A DNA stretch of 64,000 nt, taken from Amycolatopsis benzoatilytica AK 16/65. GTDB lineage: Bacteria; Actinomycetota; Actinomycetes; Mycobacteriales; Pseudonocardiaceae. The DNA lies in the NCBI RefSeq assembly GCF_000383915.1, contig NZ_KB912942.1, forward strand, positions 4,027,795 to 4,091,794, in the 5' to 3' direction. A model generated the notes under the pieces. That model was not told the DNA's origin. It ran no database searches and saw only the letters and a program-made list of their open reading frames with translations. Both the position numbers and the translations under genes were made by a program. This document shows, piece after piece, positions 25,031-33,638 of this stretch; the first letter of the stretch is position 1; each line of letters starts with the position of its first letter.

Positions 25031-25061
25031 CAGTACGTTCGTACTGAGTACGAGCGTACTG
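25031..25061. promoter_or_regulatory. Double operator-like palindrome upstream of the methyltransferase pair
   Basis: CAGTACGTTCGTACTG (25031-25046) is directly followed by AGTACGAGCGTACT (25047-25060). Each has the inverted half-site AGTACG/CGTACT with a 2-base spacer, and the centres are 15 bp apart. Such sites are typical of TetR-family operators, which bind two dimers side by side. It lies 21 bp upstream of the tam start and just after the stop of the 173-residue gene. No TetR gene is in the neighbourhood. Confidence 0.6.
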
Positions 25062-25583
25062 CTACCTGTCGCGGTTGGCCAGCTTCTCCGCGACCTCCGC
25101 CGCCACCGCCTCGACCAGCGCCGGGTCGGTGCCCGGGTCCGGCCGGACCTGCAGTTCGACGCCGTCGCGACCGGGAACCTTGCGCTGCACGAACCACGCG
25201 CCGCCCTCCGGGAACTCGTGCCGGTGCCTGCTACGGACCGAACCGTCGACCCGCAGCCGCACCTGACGCGGCAGCTTCCCGGGCTCCGGCAGCCGGAACC
25301 GCTGCGGCTCGCGGTCGGCCAGCACGGCTACCGCGCCGGCCCGGCCGGTCTCCTCCGATTCGATCAGCGTGAACACGCCCTCGCCCCAGCTCGCCTTGCC
25401 CACCAGGTGCCAGCCGACCCGCCGGGCGCTCTCGCCGTCCGGGATCCACAGGCCCAGCGAGGTCACCACGAGATGCCCGCCGGACTCGACCGCCGCGACC
25501 GCGACCGGTTCCTCGCCCCGGTCCAGCTCGCCGGGAAACCCCGCGGGCAGCCCGCCGCCGAAGAGCCGGCTCAGCAGTCCCAT
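25062..25583 (-). CDS. Conserved hypothetical protein downstream of dnaG
   Basis: 173 residues, starting MGLLSRLFGGGLPAGFPGEL. It seems rich in beta strands (HLVVTSLGLWIPDG, VGWHLVGKASWGEGVFTLIE), suggesting a PH-like or beta-sandwich fold, with a C-terminal helix VEAVAAEVAEKL. No membrane segment or signal peptide. It begins 1 bp after the dnaG stop codon, so it is in the dnaG transcript. Actinobacterial proteins of this type near dnaG exist, but their function is not known to me. Confidence 0.75.
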   Translation of the reverse strand: MGLLSRLFGGGLPAGFPGELDRGEEPVAVAAVESGGHLVVTSLGLWIPDGESARRVGWHLVGKASWGEGVFTLIESEETGRAGAVAVLADREPQRFRLPEPGKLPRQVRLRVDGSVRSRHRHEFPEGGAWFVQRKVPGRDGVELQVRPDPGTDPALVEAVAAEVAEKLANRDR

Positions 25584-25584
25584 G

Positions 25585-27501
25585 TCAGTCCCATCCGCTC
25601 GCCGCTTGCGCGCGCAGCGATTTCCGGTACTCCTCCAGCGCGACCAGGTCGCCGAACAGCGCCCGGTAATCGTCCGGGGCCTCCACCGGGGAAAGCCGCT
25701 GCAGCTTCGACTTGATCTCGCCGATCTGCCGGGCGACGAGATTCTCCTGCACGCCCGCCAGCACGCCGGAGATGTAGCGCGAGTCCACTTCCCCCAAGGC
25801 GTGCAACGGTTCCACCGCCAGCTCGCTGAGCACCCGGCGGACCGTCCCTTCCGGACAGTGCGCGGCCGCCGCGTCCAGCAGCGCGGGCCCGGTCAGCCCG
25901 GACGCCGCCCCGCCCGCCTTCAGCACGGCCAGGTGCACCGCGATGTACACCGGGTGCGTGAACGCCTCTTCCGGCAGCGAGTCGTACTCCGGACCGGCGA
26001 TCGCGGGCTGCTGCAGCGCCGCTTTGAGCGCTTCCCGCTGCCCGAGGAACCGCGGATCGTTCGGCGCGGGACGCGGCAGGTCCTGCTTCTCCGGTTCGGG
26101 AGCCGGCGTCTCCTGCCGGGCCGCCGGACGGCGCTGCGGCTGCGGTTCGGCCGGCCCGCGCCGGGACGCCGCCCCGGCCGCGCCGCGCACCCGGTTGACC
26201 ACCTGCGCGACGTCCTGCCAGCCGACCCACCAGGCGAGCTTCGACGCGTACCCGTCGCGGCTGGCCCGGTCCTTGATCGCGGCGACCATCGGCACCGTCT
26301 TCTGCAGCGCGGCGACCTGGCCGTCGACCGAGTCCAGGTCGAACTGCTTGAGCATGCTCTTGATCGCGAACTCGAACAGCGGCGTCCGGCGGGCCACCAG
26401 GTCGCGCACGGCGGTGTCGCCCTTCGCGATCCGCAGCTCGCACGGGTCCATGCCGTCCGGTGCGACCGCGATGTAGGTCTGCCCGGCGAAGGTCTGGTCG
26501 CCCTCGAACGCTTTGAGCGCGGCCTTCTGCCCCGCTTCGTCGCCGTCGAAGGTGAAGATCACTTCGCCGCGGAAGGCGTCGTCGTCCATCATCAGCCGGC
26601 GCAGGACCTTCATGTGGTCCTCGCCGAACGCGGTGCCGGACGAAGCGACCGCGGTCGGCACGCCGGCCACGTGCATCGCCATCACGTCGGTGTAGCCCTC
26701 GACCACGACCACCTGGTGCCGCTTCGCGATCTCCCGCTTGGCCTGGTCCAGGCCGAACATGACCTGCGACTTCTTGTAGATCTGCGTTTCCGAGGTGTTG
26801 AGATACTTCGCGGAGATCCGGTCGTCGTCGAAAAGACGCCGCGCGCCGAAGCCGACCACGTCGTTGCCGACGTCGCGGATCGGCCACACCAGCCGCCGGT
26901 GGAACCGGTCCATCGGCCCCCGCTGGCCCTCCTTGGACAAGCCTGACGCGAGCAGTTCCTTGACCTCGAACCCGCGGTTGAGCAGGTGCTTGGTGAGCTT
27001 GTCCCAGCCGCCGGGCGCGAAACCGCAGCCGAACTGCTTGGCGGCCGCCGCGTCGAAGCCGCGCTCGGTCAGGAAGTCCCGCGCCGCCCGCGCTTCCTCG
27101 GTGCCCAGCTGCTCGACGTAGAACTCGGCGGCGGCGCGGTGCGCCTCGATCAGCCGGGACCGGGTGCCCCGGTCGCGCTGCACCGAAGCGCCGCCGCCCT
27201 CGTAGTTCAGCCGGATGCCGACCCGGTCGGCGAGCCGCTCCACCGCCTCCACGAACGACACCAGATCGATCTTCTGGATGAATTTGATGACGTCGCCGCC
27301 CTCACCACAGCCAAAGCAGTGGAAGGTGCCGTGAGTGGGGCGCACATTGAACGACGGGGTCTTCTCGTTGTGGAACGGGCAGAGGCCCTTCAGGCTGCCC
27401 CCGCCGGCCCGCCGCAGCGCGACGTACTCCCCCACGACCTCGTCGATCCGGTTGCGCTCACGCACCTCCGCGATGTCGCTCTCCCGAATCCGTCCTGCCA
27501 C
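25585..27501 (-). CDS. dnaG: DNA primase
   Basis: 638 residues, nearly identical in length to mycobacterial DnaG. It makes RNA primers at the replication fork together with DnaB. The N-terminal CHC2 zinc finger is CPFHNEK...HCFGCGEGGD (~40-65). The TOPRIM catalytic region contains VVVVEGYTDVMAMHVAG and FTFDGDEAGQKAA. The C-terminal ~200 residues form the helicase-binding domain, preceded by a Pro/Arg-rich linker. The GTG at 27501 (VAGRIRESDI) agrees with the family N-terminus; another GTG 12 bases upstream is closer to the GGGAGGG ribosome site and is possible. It is divergent from the ECF sigma gene. Confidence 0.95.
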   Translation of the reverse strand: MAGRIRESDIAEVRERNRIDEVVGEYVALRRAGGGSLKGLCPFHNEKTPSFNVRPTHGTFHCFGCGEGGDVIKFIQKIDLVSFVEAVERLADRVGIRLNYEGGGASVQRDRGTRSRLIEAHRAAAEFYVEQLGTEEARAARDFLTERGFDAAAAKQFGCGFAPGGWDKLTKHLLNRGFEVKELLASGLSKEGQRGPMDRFHRRLVWPIRDVGNDVVGFGARRLFDDDRISAKYLNTSETQIYKKSQVMFGLDQAKREIAKRHQVVVVEGYTDVMAMHVAGVPTAVASSGTAFGEDHMKVLRRLMMDDDAFRGEVIFTFDGDEAGQKAALKAFEGDQTFAGQTYIAVAPDGMDPCELRIAKGDTAVRDLVARRTPLFEFAIKSMLKQFDLDSVDGQVAALQKTVPMVAAIKDRASRDGYASKLAWWVGWQDVAQVVNRVRGAAGAASRRGPAEPQPQRRPAARQETPAPEPEKQDLPRPAPNDPRFLGQREALKAALQQPAIAGPEYDSLPEEAFTHPVYIAVHLAVLKAGGAASGLTGPALLDAAAAHCPEGTVRRVLSELAVEPLHALGEVDSRYISGVLAGVQENLVARQIGEIKSKLQRLSPVEAPDDYRALFGDLVALEEYRKSLRAQAASGWD

Positions 27502-27552
27502 GCCGACCACAATAGTTCTCCCTCCCGTCCGGCCGTGCGGCACACTCGGCAC

Positions 27553-28494
27553 ATGGGCACACCGACCGCGCTGGAAGACTGGGCAGCCGAGTTCGCCGCG
27601 CACCGCCCGCATCTGATCGGGGCCGCCTACCGGCTCACCGGCGGCCGTGCCGACGCCGAGGACGCGGTGCAGGAAGCGTGGCTGCGGCTGTCCGGGCTGG
27701 ACGACGCGGGCCGGGCCGGGATCCGCGACCTGCGCGGCTGGCTGACCGCGGTGGTCGGCCGGATCTGCCTGGACCGGCTGCGTTCGGCCGCGGTGCGGCG
27801 CGAGAAGTACGTGGGCGAATGGCTGCCGGAGCCGATCGTCACCCCGTTCGGTGCACCGGCCAGCGAAGACCCGCTCGAAGCCGCGGTCCGCGACGACGGC
27901 CTGCGGATGGCCGCGATGGTGGTCCTCGACCGGCTGACCCCGGAGCAGCGGGTGGCGTTCGTGCTGCACGACGCGTTCTCGGTGCCGTTCGCGGAGATCG
28001 CCGAAGCACTCGGCTGCAGCGTGGCCGCCGCCCGTCAGCACGCGTCCCGGGGCCGCCGCGCGGTCGAAGACGCGGATCCGCCCGCGCGGCTCGAGCTGGC
28101 CCAGCAGCAGGCCGTGCTGGAGAAATTCGTGATCGCGCTGCTGGCCGGCGACATCCGCGCGGTCACCGAACTGCTGCACCCGGACGTGGTCATGATCGGC
28201 GACTCCAACGGCCGTTCGCGCACCAGCCGCCGGATGATCGCCGGCCCGGACAAGGTCGGCCGGTTCGTGCTGGGCGTGCTGGCGAAGTACGCGCCGGGGA
28301 CGATGGAGAACGGCAGGCCGGTGCTGGTCAACGGCGATCTCGGCCTGTGGCTGCCGCAACTGCCCGCGGTGGAGGGCTACCTCGCCCTCGACGAGCGAGT
28401 GCAGACGTTCAGCGTCCGCGACGGCCTCATCGTGGGCGTGTACGACCAGGTCAACCCGGAAAAGCTCGCCCGGATCACCCGCCCGCGGCAGTAG
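27553..28494 (+). CDS. ECF41-group RNA polymerase sigma factor with SnoaL-like C-terminus
   Basis: 313 residues. Sigma-2 covers ~10-80 (AYRLTGGRADAEDAVQEAWLRL), sigma-4 ~110-165 (LTPEQRVAFVLHDAFSVPFAEIAEAL). The linker has WLPEP, a conserved ECF41 feature. The C-terminal ~120 residues form a SnoaL/NTF2-like extension and end with VNPEKL, close to the NPDKL motif that controls sigma activity in this group instead of an anti-sigma factor. ECF41 genes are normally next to a carboxymuconolactone decarboxylase-type gene, and one lies convergently downstream here. Mycobacterial SigJ is a relative. An interspersed palindrome starts at the last base of the stop codon. Confidence 0.92.
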   Translation: MGTPTALEDWAAEFAAHRPHLIGAAYRLTGGRADAEDAVQEAWLRLSGLDDAGRAGIRDLRGWLTAVVGRICLDRLRSAAVRREKYVGEWLPEPIVTPFGAPASEDPLEAAVRDDGLRMAAMVVLDRLTPEQRVAFVLHDAFSVPFAEIAEALGCSVAAARQHASRGRRAVEDADPPARLELAQQQAVLEKFVIALLAGDIRAVTELLHPDVVMIGDSNGRSRTSRRMIAGPDKVGRFVLGVLAKYAPGTMENGRPVLVNGDLGLWLPQLPAVEGYLALDERVQTFSVRDGLIVGVYDQVNPEKLARITRPRQ

Positions 28495-28548
28495 TCCGTG
28501 AAGGGAACCTCGAGGGACTCTGAGTACCTCGAGGTTCCCTTCACGGAC
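28494..28548. repeat. Interspersed palindrome, copy 2 (terminator-like, with compensatory changes)
   Basis: Two exact 21-base arms starting GTCCGTGAAGGGAACCTCGAG enclose 13 bases, between the convergent sigma factor and decarboxylase-like genes. Compared with copies 1 and 3, the outer 12 bases of the arm are the same, but the inner GCCCC is replaced by AACCT, and the opposite arm has changed to match. Such paired changes indicate selection for the hairpin. Confidence 0.85.
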
Positions 28549-28558
28549 GGTTCCGGGG

Positions 28559-29125
28559 TTACGGGATCGGCACCCGGCAGGCGTCGCCCGAGGTGAACCC
28601 CTGGTCGACGATCCCGAGCGCGCTGTTCATCCGCGCCCGCGAGTTCTCCAGCCCGATCTGATAGGTCAGCTCGACCACGCCCTGGTCTCCGAATTCCGCC
28701 TTCAGCTCGGCGATCTGCTCGTCGGTGACCGTGACCGTGGGGCCCGACATCGCGTCCGCCAGCGCGAGCGCGAGCCGTTCCTGGCGGTTGAACAGCGGCG
28801 ACGTGGCGTACTCGTCGATGTGCTTGAGCCGTTCGATGTCCAGGCCGTCGTGGCGCTGCAGCATGGTGCCGAAGTCGACGCACCACGAGCAGCCGATCCG
28901 GGTCGCGACGCGGTACACCGCGAGCTCGCGCACGCTGGCGGGCAGGTGCTTCGACGCTTTCTCGGCCATCAGCTCGTGCACGACGCTGGTGCGAAACAGC
29001 CCGCGATGGTGCGCCACGACGGCCATCGGCTCCGGCACCGCGCCGTACCGTTTGCCGGCGATCCGGTAGAAGAGCTTCAGCACCGGGCCGCCGTCGCTGG
29101 CTCGTTTGACCGGGATACGGGGCAT
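28559..29125 (-). CDS. Carboxymuconolactone decarboxylase/AhpD-like protein
   Basis: 188 residues. The redox motif CSWC (Cys79 and Cys82) in VATRIGCSWCVDFGTML, with His and Glu residues around it, marks the CMD/AhpD fold, which includes alkylhydroperoxidases. It is convergent with the ECF41 sigma gene and has a TGTCACA-N16-CGTT promoter 33 bases upstream of its ATG, so it is very probably the direct target of that sigma factor. A strong GAAGGAGG site precedes the ATG. The physiological reaction of these ECF41-linked proteins is unknown; thiol peroxidase activity is plausible. Confidence 0.9.
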   Translation of the reverse strand: MPRIPVKRASDGGPVLKLFYRIAGKRYGAVPEPMAVVAHHRGLFRTSVVHELMAEKASKHLPASVRELAVYRVATRIGCSWCVDFGTMLQRHDGLDIERLKHIDEYATSPLFNRQERLALALADAMSGPTVTVTDEQIAELKAEFGDQGVVELTYQIGLENSRARMNSALGIVDQGFTSGDACRVPIP

Positions 29126-29158
29126 GTCGGTCCTCCTTCTGAGTGGTTCGCCCGGAGG

Positions 29159-29185
29159 AACGGGACAGCCGCGCGGGATGTGACA
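29159..29185 (-). promoter_or_regulatory. Predicted ECF41 promoter of the CMD-like gene
   Basis: Reading on the minus strand from 29185: TGTCACA, 16 bases, CGTT. The known ECF41 consensus is TGTCACA with CGTC about 16 bases downstream, so there is one mismatch in the -10 element. The -10 element ends 33 bases before the ATG of the CMD-like gene. Confidence 0.8.
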
Positions 29186-29188
29186 GCG

Positions 29189-31012
29189 TCAGCGATGCCC
29201 GGTGATCGGGCGCACATCCCAGATCCAGACGCCGTCCACGAACTGCCCGGGTTTGCGCAGCAGGAGGTCGACGGTGGCGCGGTACTCGCCGGAGTGCTCG
29301 CGCGGGATCAGCACCAGCACGCTGGCGTTCCAGTAACGCAGGTCGGCGATCGCCTGGTCGCGGTCGGCGTCCGTGACGTCCTGGGTCCGGCCGGAATCGC
29401 GGACGCGGTCGAACAGCAGCGAGGTGGGCCGCTGGTACGCGCCGTATCGGCCGCGTTTGTCGTTCGGACCCTGCGGGCCGACGAAGTACCCCTCCGGCAT
29501 CGCGTACTGGAGACCGGCGTCCATCTGCCAGTGCAGCGGCTCCGACTCTCCCGAACTCGGCAACGGCACCGGGACCACGGTGCCGCCGGGCGCGACGTAG
29601 GTCTGCCAGGTGCCGTCGGCGAAGAACGCCGGGGTCGGCGGCCGTTTTTGCACCAGCAGCTGAGTCGGCGCGATCGGCAGCAGCACGGCGGCGACCGCAC
29701 CGAGCCAGATCAGCCGGACCGGCAGTTTCAGGTCCGCGCGGGAAGCGGCGGCGAACACCCGGTCGGTCGCGATCGCCAGCAGCGCCCCGATCGCGGGCAC
29801 GCACGCCATCGACAGCCGGGATTCCAGCAACGACTCGAACAGCGGCAACTTCGCGAACAGCGCCCACGGCCCCGGGATGTGGGTGTTCTCGTGCAGCACG
29901 GTCATCTCGGAACCGAGCGAAAGCCAAGCCATCAGGAACATCGAGATCGCCAGCGCCCGCGCGACCGCTTCGCGCCAGAGCCACCCCGTGATGACCACCA
30001 TCAGCACGATCAGCGGCCAGCCGAAGAACGCGTTCTCCTCCGTGCGGTTCAGCGACACCGCGGCCGCTGCCTCCGGCTGACCGGACACCGACTGCGTGGC
30101 GAACCGGGTCATCGCGGCGGTGTCGTTGCCGACTTGGCCGTGCTCCAGCCCGAAGTAGCTGTCCGGGCCGAAGAACTGCCACCACAGCGGGAACGCCACG
30201 ATCACCAGCGTCAGCGCCACCGCGACGGCGCCGCCGGTCAGCACTGGCCGCACCATCGCCTTGACCTCGCCCGGCCGGGACAGGCAGTAGGCGACCGCGA
30301 AGATCAGGAAGCCGAGGGCGAAGATCAGCAGCGGCTCTTCGCCGAGGAAGATCTGGTACGCGGTGAGCAGGCCGAGCCAGATCCCGTTGCGCACCGGGCG
30401 TTTCCCCTGCGCCAGGTCGATCACCTTGAGCGCGATGAACGGCAGCACGAACCACGCGACGAAGTTCGGGTGCGCGTTCGCGTGCGAGATCATCGGCGGC
30501 GCGAAGCCGACGAACGCTCCGCCGATCGCGGCGGAGATCCGGCGCCGCACGAGGTGCCGCGAGAACACCCAGTACCAGGCCGCCGCGCTGCCGGCGAGGC
30601 TGCCGGTGAGCGCGATCGCCCAGGTGACGGTGGGCCCGAACAGGATGGTGACCGGGGCCAGCGGGACGCCGACGCCGAGCATGGCCGTGTTGGCCATCAT
30701 GTTCACGCCGAGCGGGTAGTTCTGCAGGCCGCTGGTGAGCGGGTTTTCCAGGTGCTGAACGGATTTCGCGGTGACCGCGAAGAACCATTCCCACATGTTC
30801 TGGTCCGAGGCGCTGTTCCACAGGTAGCCCTGGCCGAGATCGGCCCACAGGCCGCCGAACAGGATCACCGAGAACGCCAGGTACGCGCCGATGATCCCGG
30901 CGTCGGCCCAGGACCGGCGCATCCGCGGTCCGGCGACAGCGGCGGCCGGGCCTGGTTCGACTGGCGGCACTTCGGTTTTCGCTTCCGGTTCGGCTTCGGG
31001 GAAAACGCTCAC
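29189..31012 (-). CDS. Large polytopic membrane protein, GT-C glycosyltransferase-like
   Basis: 607 residues with about 11-12 hydrophobic segments, beginning near residue 40, and a soluble C-terminal ~170 residues. The first extracytoplasmic loop holds acidic residues in GYLWNSASDQNMWEWFF, consistent with the catalytic Asp/Glu region of GT-C transferases using polyprenyl-phosphate sugars; however, no specific family motif could be confirmed. The C-terminal part (WQTYVAPGGTVVPVP, ATVDLLLRKPGQFVDGVWIW) is outside the membrane. The GTG start overlaps the serpin stop codon (GTGA), so the two proteins are made together. Confidence 0.7.
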   Translation of the reverse strand: MSVFPEAEPEAKTEVPPVEPGPAAAVAGPRMRRSWADAGIIGAYLAFSVILFGGLWADLGQGYLWNSASDQNMWEWFFAVTAKSVQHLENPLTSGLQNYPLGVNMMANTAMLGVGVPLAPVTILFGPTVTWAIALTGSLAGSAAAWYWVFSRHLVRRRISAAIGGAFVGFAPPMISHANAHPNFVAWFVLPFIALKVIDLAQGKRPVRNGIWLGLLTAYQIFLGEEPLLIFALGFLIFAVAYCLSRPGEVKAMVRPVLTGGAVAVALTLVIVAFPLWWQFFGPDSYFGLEHGQVGNDTAAMTRFATQSVSGQPEAAAAVSLNRTEENAFFGWPLIVLMVVITGWLWREAVARALAISMFLMAWLSLGSEMTVLHENTHIPGPWALFAKLPLFESLLESRLSMACVPAIGALLAIATDRVFAAASRADLKLPVRLIWLGAVAAVLLPIAPTQLLVQKRPPTPAFFADGTWQTYVAPGGTVVPVPLPSSGESEPLHWQMDAGLQYAMPEGYFVGPQGPNDKRGRYGAYQRPTSLLFDRVRDSGRTQDVTDADRDQAIADLRYWNASVLVLIPREHSGEYRATVDLLLRKPGQFVDGVWIWDVRPITGHR

Positions 31013-32082
31013 GCGGGGCGCACCACCCGGGCGATGAAGTACACCGCGCCGCTTTCGCGGTGCCGCACCAGGAGCAGGAACGGCCGGTCGACGCGCACTT
31101 CGAGCGGTTCGCTGTGCATCAGCGCCATCGTCCGCATCTGCATCGCGGTGGCGGCGGCGCCTTCGAGTCCCTCTTCGTCCAGCCGCAGCACGGCCTGGTG
31201 CAGGATGCTGTCCACCCAGAGCGGGCGGTCCGGGCTGAGGCCGGTCAGGTCGGCGTCGGGGGTGAACAGCGCGGCCACGCCGAGCCCCTGCAACGCGCGG
31301 TCGAGCCCGGCGCGCAGGTCCAGCGAGATCTTCGGCAGGGACAGCTGAATCTTGCGCGGGCTCGGGCTTTCCAAGAGCGTTCGCAACTTCGCGCGGGTGA
31401 GCTCCGGTTCCGCGGTCGCGAGGTCGTTGTCCGGCAGCAGGACGGTCGCTTCGATGCCGCCGTCGGCTTGGAGCCGGACGACCTGCCAGTCGCTCTCGTG
31501 CGCGTAGCCGACGGATTCGTCCAGGTGCATGGTCGGCACCCGGCGCACGCCGTCGGGCATGTGGAAGTCCGCGTCCTTGGTGGCGTGCTTGGCGAACGGG
31601 TGACGCCAGGCAGTCTTGAGGTAGAGCGCGTTGACCAGGCTGGCGCGGGTGAGCGGGTGGATCGCTCCCTCAGGCAGCAGCTCCGGGATCAGTCCCTGAG
31701 TGGTCTGCTCCACGTCGGCGTTGATCCGCTGCCGCGCGCCTTCCGGGTCGGTGGCGAAGGGCGCGGTCTCGACCTTGCTGCCGGGCCAGCCGGCCAGCTC
31801 GGCGCGGAAGCTCTCGCTGACGGTGATCCGGTCCGAAGCCCAGAGCGTGTTCGCGATCGCGAGCTGGGCCTCCTCTCCCACTTCGGCCGCGGCGTGCAGC
31901 AGCTCGCCCTGGTCGGCGCCGAGCACCGCGGCCAGTTCGTCCGCGGTCCGGCCGCGCGCGGCCCGCTGGGCGAGGCTCAGCGCGCTGGCGGCCGAATACG
32001 GGGAAAGACACGCATCGGCCCCCGGCGACGCGGTCGCTCCGTGCAGCGCCAGGGCGAAATCGAGGTGGCTGTCCAGTGCCAT
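31009..32082 (-). CDS. Serpin-family protease inhibitor
   Basis: 357 residues, the size of a compact serpin. Family landmarks are IANTLWASD, the breach region SLVNALYLKTAWRHPF, and PKISLD in strand sheets. The reactive-centre loop region is at ~303-321: hinge EEGLEGAAATA followed by MQMRTMAL, then VDRPFLLLVRHRESG, the serpin C-terminal signature. Counting from the hinge, P1 is about Met, with Arg at P3. No signal peptide is seen, so it may act inside the cell, unlike most eukaryotic serpins. It is coupled to the downstream membrane protein gene by a 4-bp overlap. Target proteases are unknown. Confidence 0.92.
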   Translation of the reverse strand: MALDSHLDFALALHGATASPGADACLSPYSAASALSLAQRAARGRTADELAAVLGADQGELLHAAAEVGEEAQLAIANTLWASDRITVSESFRAELAGWPGSKVETAPFATDPEGARQRINADVEQTTQGLIPELLPEGAIHPLTRASLVNALYLKTAWRHPFAKHATKDADFHMPDGVRRVPTMHLDESVGYAHESDWQVVRLQADGGIEATVLLPDNDLATAEPELTRAKLRTLLESPSPRKIQLSLPKISLDLRAGLDRALQGLGVAALFTPDADLTGLSPDRPLWVDSILHQAVLRLDEEGLEGAAATAMQMRTMALMHSEPLEVRVDRPFLLLVRHRESGAVYFIARVVRPA

Positions 32083-32312
32083 GCGGCGACGGTACCGGAA
32101 CGGGTGGTTACCCTGCTCACGGTTCGGGTAGGCGGGCGGTGCCGCGCGGCCGACGGCTCGCAGTTCAGCGGAGCATCGCAGAGCGGGCGAGGCCGCTGCC
32201 GCGCTGCCGTTCAGGGAGCGGCGCAGCCCAGCTGTGCTCCGCCGCTCGACTCAACCGGCCGCACGCCACCTTCCGCCCACGCGGCGCCTGCCGCATCAGA
32301 CCGGCCCGCGGT

Positions 32313-33608
32313 TCACCTCTCCACAGGCGCGGTCCCGTGCCGCCCCGTGTGCCACCGGTGCCACTCGTGCGCCTGCGCGTCGGTCAGCGACGCGACCTGG
32401 TCCACCACCACCCGCAACCGCGCGGCATCGTCCGCCGCTGCCTCCCACGACGGGACCAGCAACGGATCCAGCGCCTCCGGCGCGCGCCGGCACAGCGCCG
32501 CCACCAGCTCGGTGATCACCTCGCGCTGCCCGTCCTGCATCGCCAGCCGACGGCGGTCGCTCATCACGTACCGCAGCGCCAGCGCCTTGAGCAGCGCGAC
32601 CTCGGCCGCGACCTGGTCCGGCACCGCCAGCCGCGCGGAGTACCGGGTGAGCGGGCCCTCGCCATACCCCGCGCGGGTGCCGGTGACCGCCGCCGAGGCG
32701 AACCGGCCGACCAGTTCGCTGGTGAGCCGTTTCAACGCGACCTGCGCGCGCAGCGACCCGTCCGGCTCGGTGGACACCAGACCGGCGACCACCGGCAGGT
32801 CCAGCAGTTCCTTCGCCGCCCCCTCCAAAGTGGACGCGGTCAGCGTGGAGAAATGCCGGGCAGCGGCCTCGGCGACCGCGGCGCGTTCCTCGGCATCGGC
32901 CAGCACGCGCAACCGGATCCGGCCGGCCAGCACGCCGTCCTCGACGTCGTGCACCGAGTACGCCACGTCGTCGGCCCAGTCCATGATCTGCGCTTCCAGA
33001 CACCGGCGCAGGCCCGGCGCGCCCTCGCGGATCCAGCCGAACACCGCCGAGTCGTCGGGGTACACGCCGTACTTCGGCTCGCCGGACCGCCGCGGCCACG
33101 GATATTTCGTCGTAGCGTCCAGGCAGGCCCGGGTGAGATTGAGCCCGGCGGTCGCGCCGTCCTCGCCGACGGCCTTGGGTTCGAGCCGGGTGAGGATGCG
33201 CAGCGTCTGCGCGTTGCCCTCGAACCCGCCGCACGCCTGAGCGACCTGGTCCAGCGCGCGCTCGCCGTTGTGCCCGAACGGCGGGTGGCCGATGTCGTGC
33301 GCCAGCCCGGCGGTGTCCACCAGATCGGGGTCCGCGCCCAGCTCCTCGGCGATGCCGCGGCCGATCTGCGCGACCTCCAGCGAATGCGTGAGCCGGGTCC
33401 GCGGCGCGCCGCTGACCTCCGCGCCCTCGCCCGGCCCGACCACCTGGGTTTTGCCGGCCAGCCGGCGCAGCGCGGCCGAATGCAGCACGCGCGCCCGGTC
33501 GCGGGCGAACGCGCTGCGCCCGTCCGGGCGCGCGCCGGACAGTGCCGCGCCCTTGGGTTCCTCGGCCAGCACGCGGGCGCGGTCGTGCTCGCGGTAGCCG
33601 TCACTCAC
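32313..33608 (-). CDS. dgt: dGTP triphosphohydrolase-like HD-domain protein
   Basis: 431 residues. The HD-domain metal ligands are in [13 protein letters not shown] (His) and [17 protein letters not shown] (HD plus His), as in Dgt enzymes that cut dNTPs to nucleoside and tripolyphosphate. The [16 protein letters not shown] motif supplies the last Asp. GTG start at 33608. In M. tuberculosis the orthologue is next to dnaG; here the two are ~5 kb apart, with the sigma, serpin and membrane protein genes in between. Confidence 0.92.
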   Translation of the reverse strand: MSDGYREHDRARVLAEEPKGAALSGARPDGRSAFARDRARVLHSAALRRLAGKTQVVGPGEGAEVSGAPRTRLTHSLEVAQIGRGIAEELGADPDLVDTAGLAHDIGHPPFGHNGERALDQVAQACGGFEGNAQTLRILTRLEPKAVGEDGATAGLNLTRACLDATTKYPWPRRSGEPKYGVYPDDSAVFGWIREGAPGLRRCLEAQIMDWADDVAYSVHDVEDGVLAGRIRLRVLADAEERAAVAEAAARHFSTLTASTLEGAAKELLDLPVVAGLVSTEPDGSLRAQVALKRLTSELVGRFASAAVTGTRAGYGEGPLTRYSARLAVPDQVAAEVALLKALALRYVMSDRRRLAMQDGQREVITELVAALCRRAPEALDPLLVPSWEAAADDAARLRVVVDQVASLTDAQAHEWHRWHTGRHGTAPVER

Positions 33609-33638
33609 CCCGCCAGCTTAGGCGGGAAGTCCGACAAT

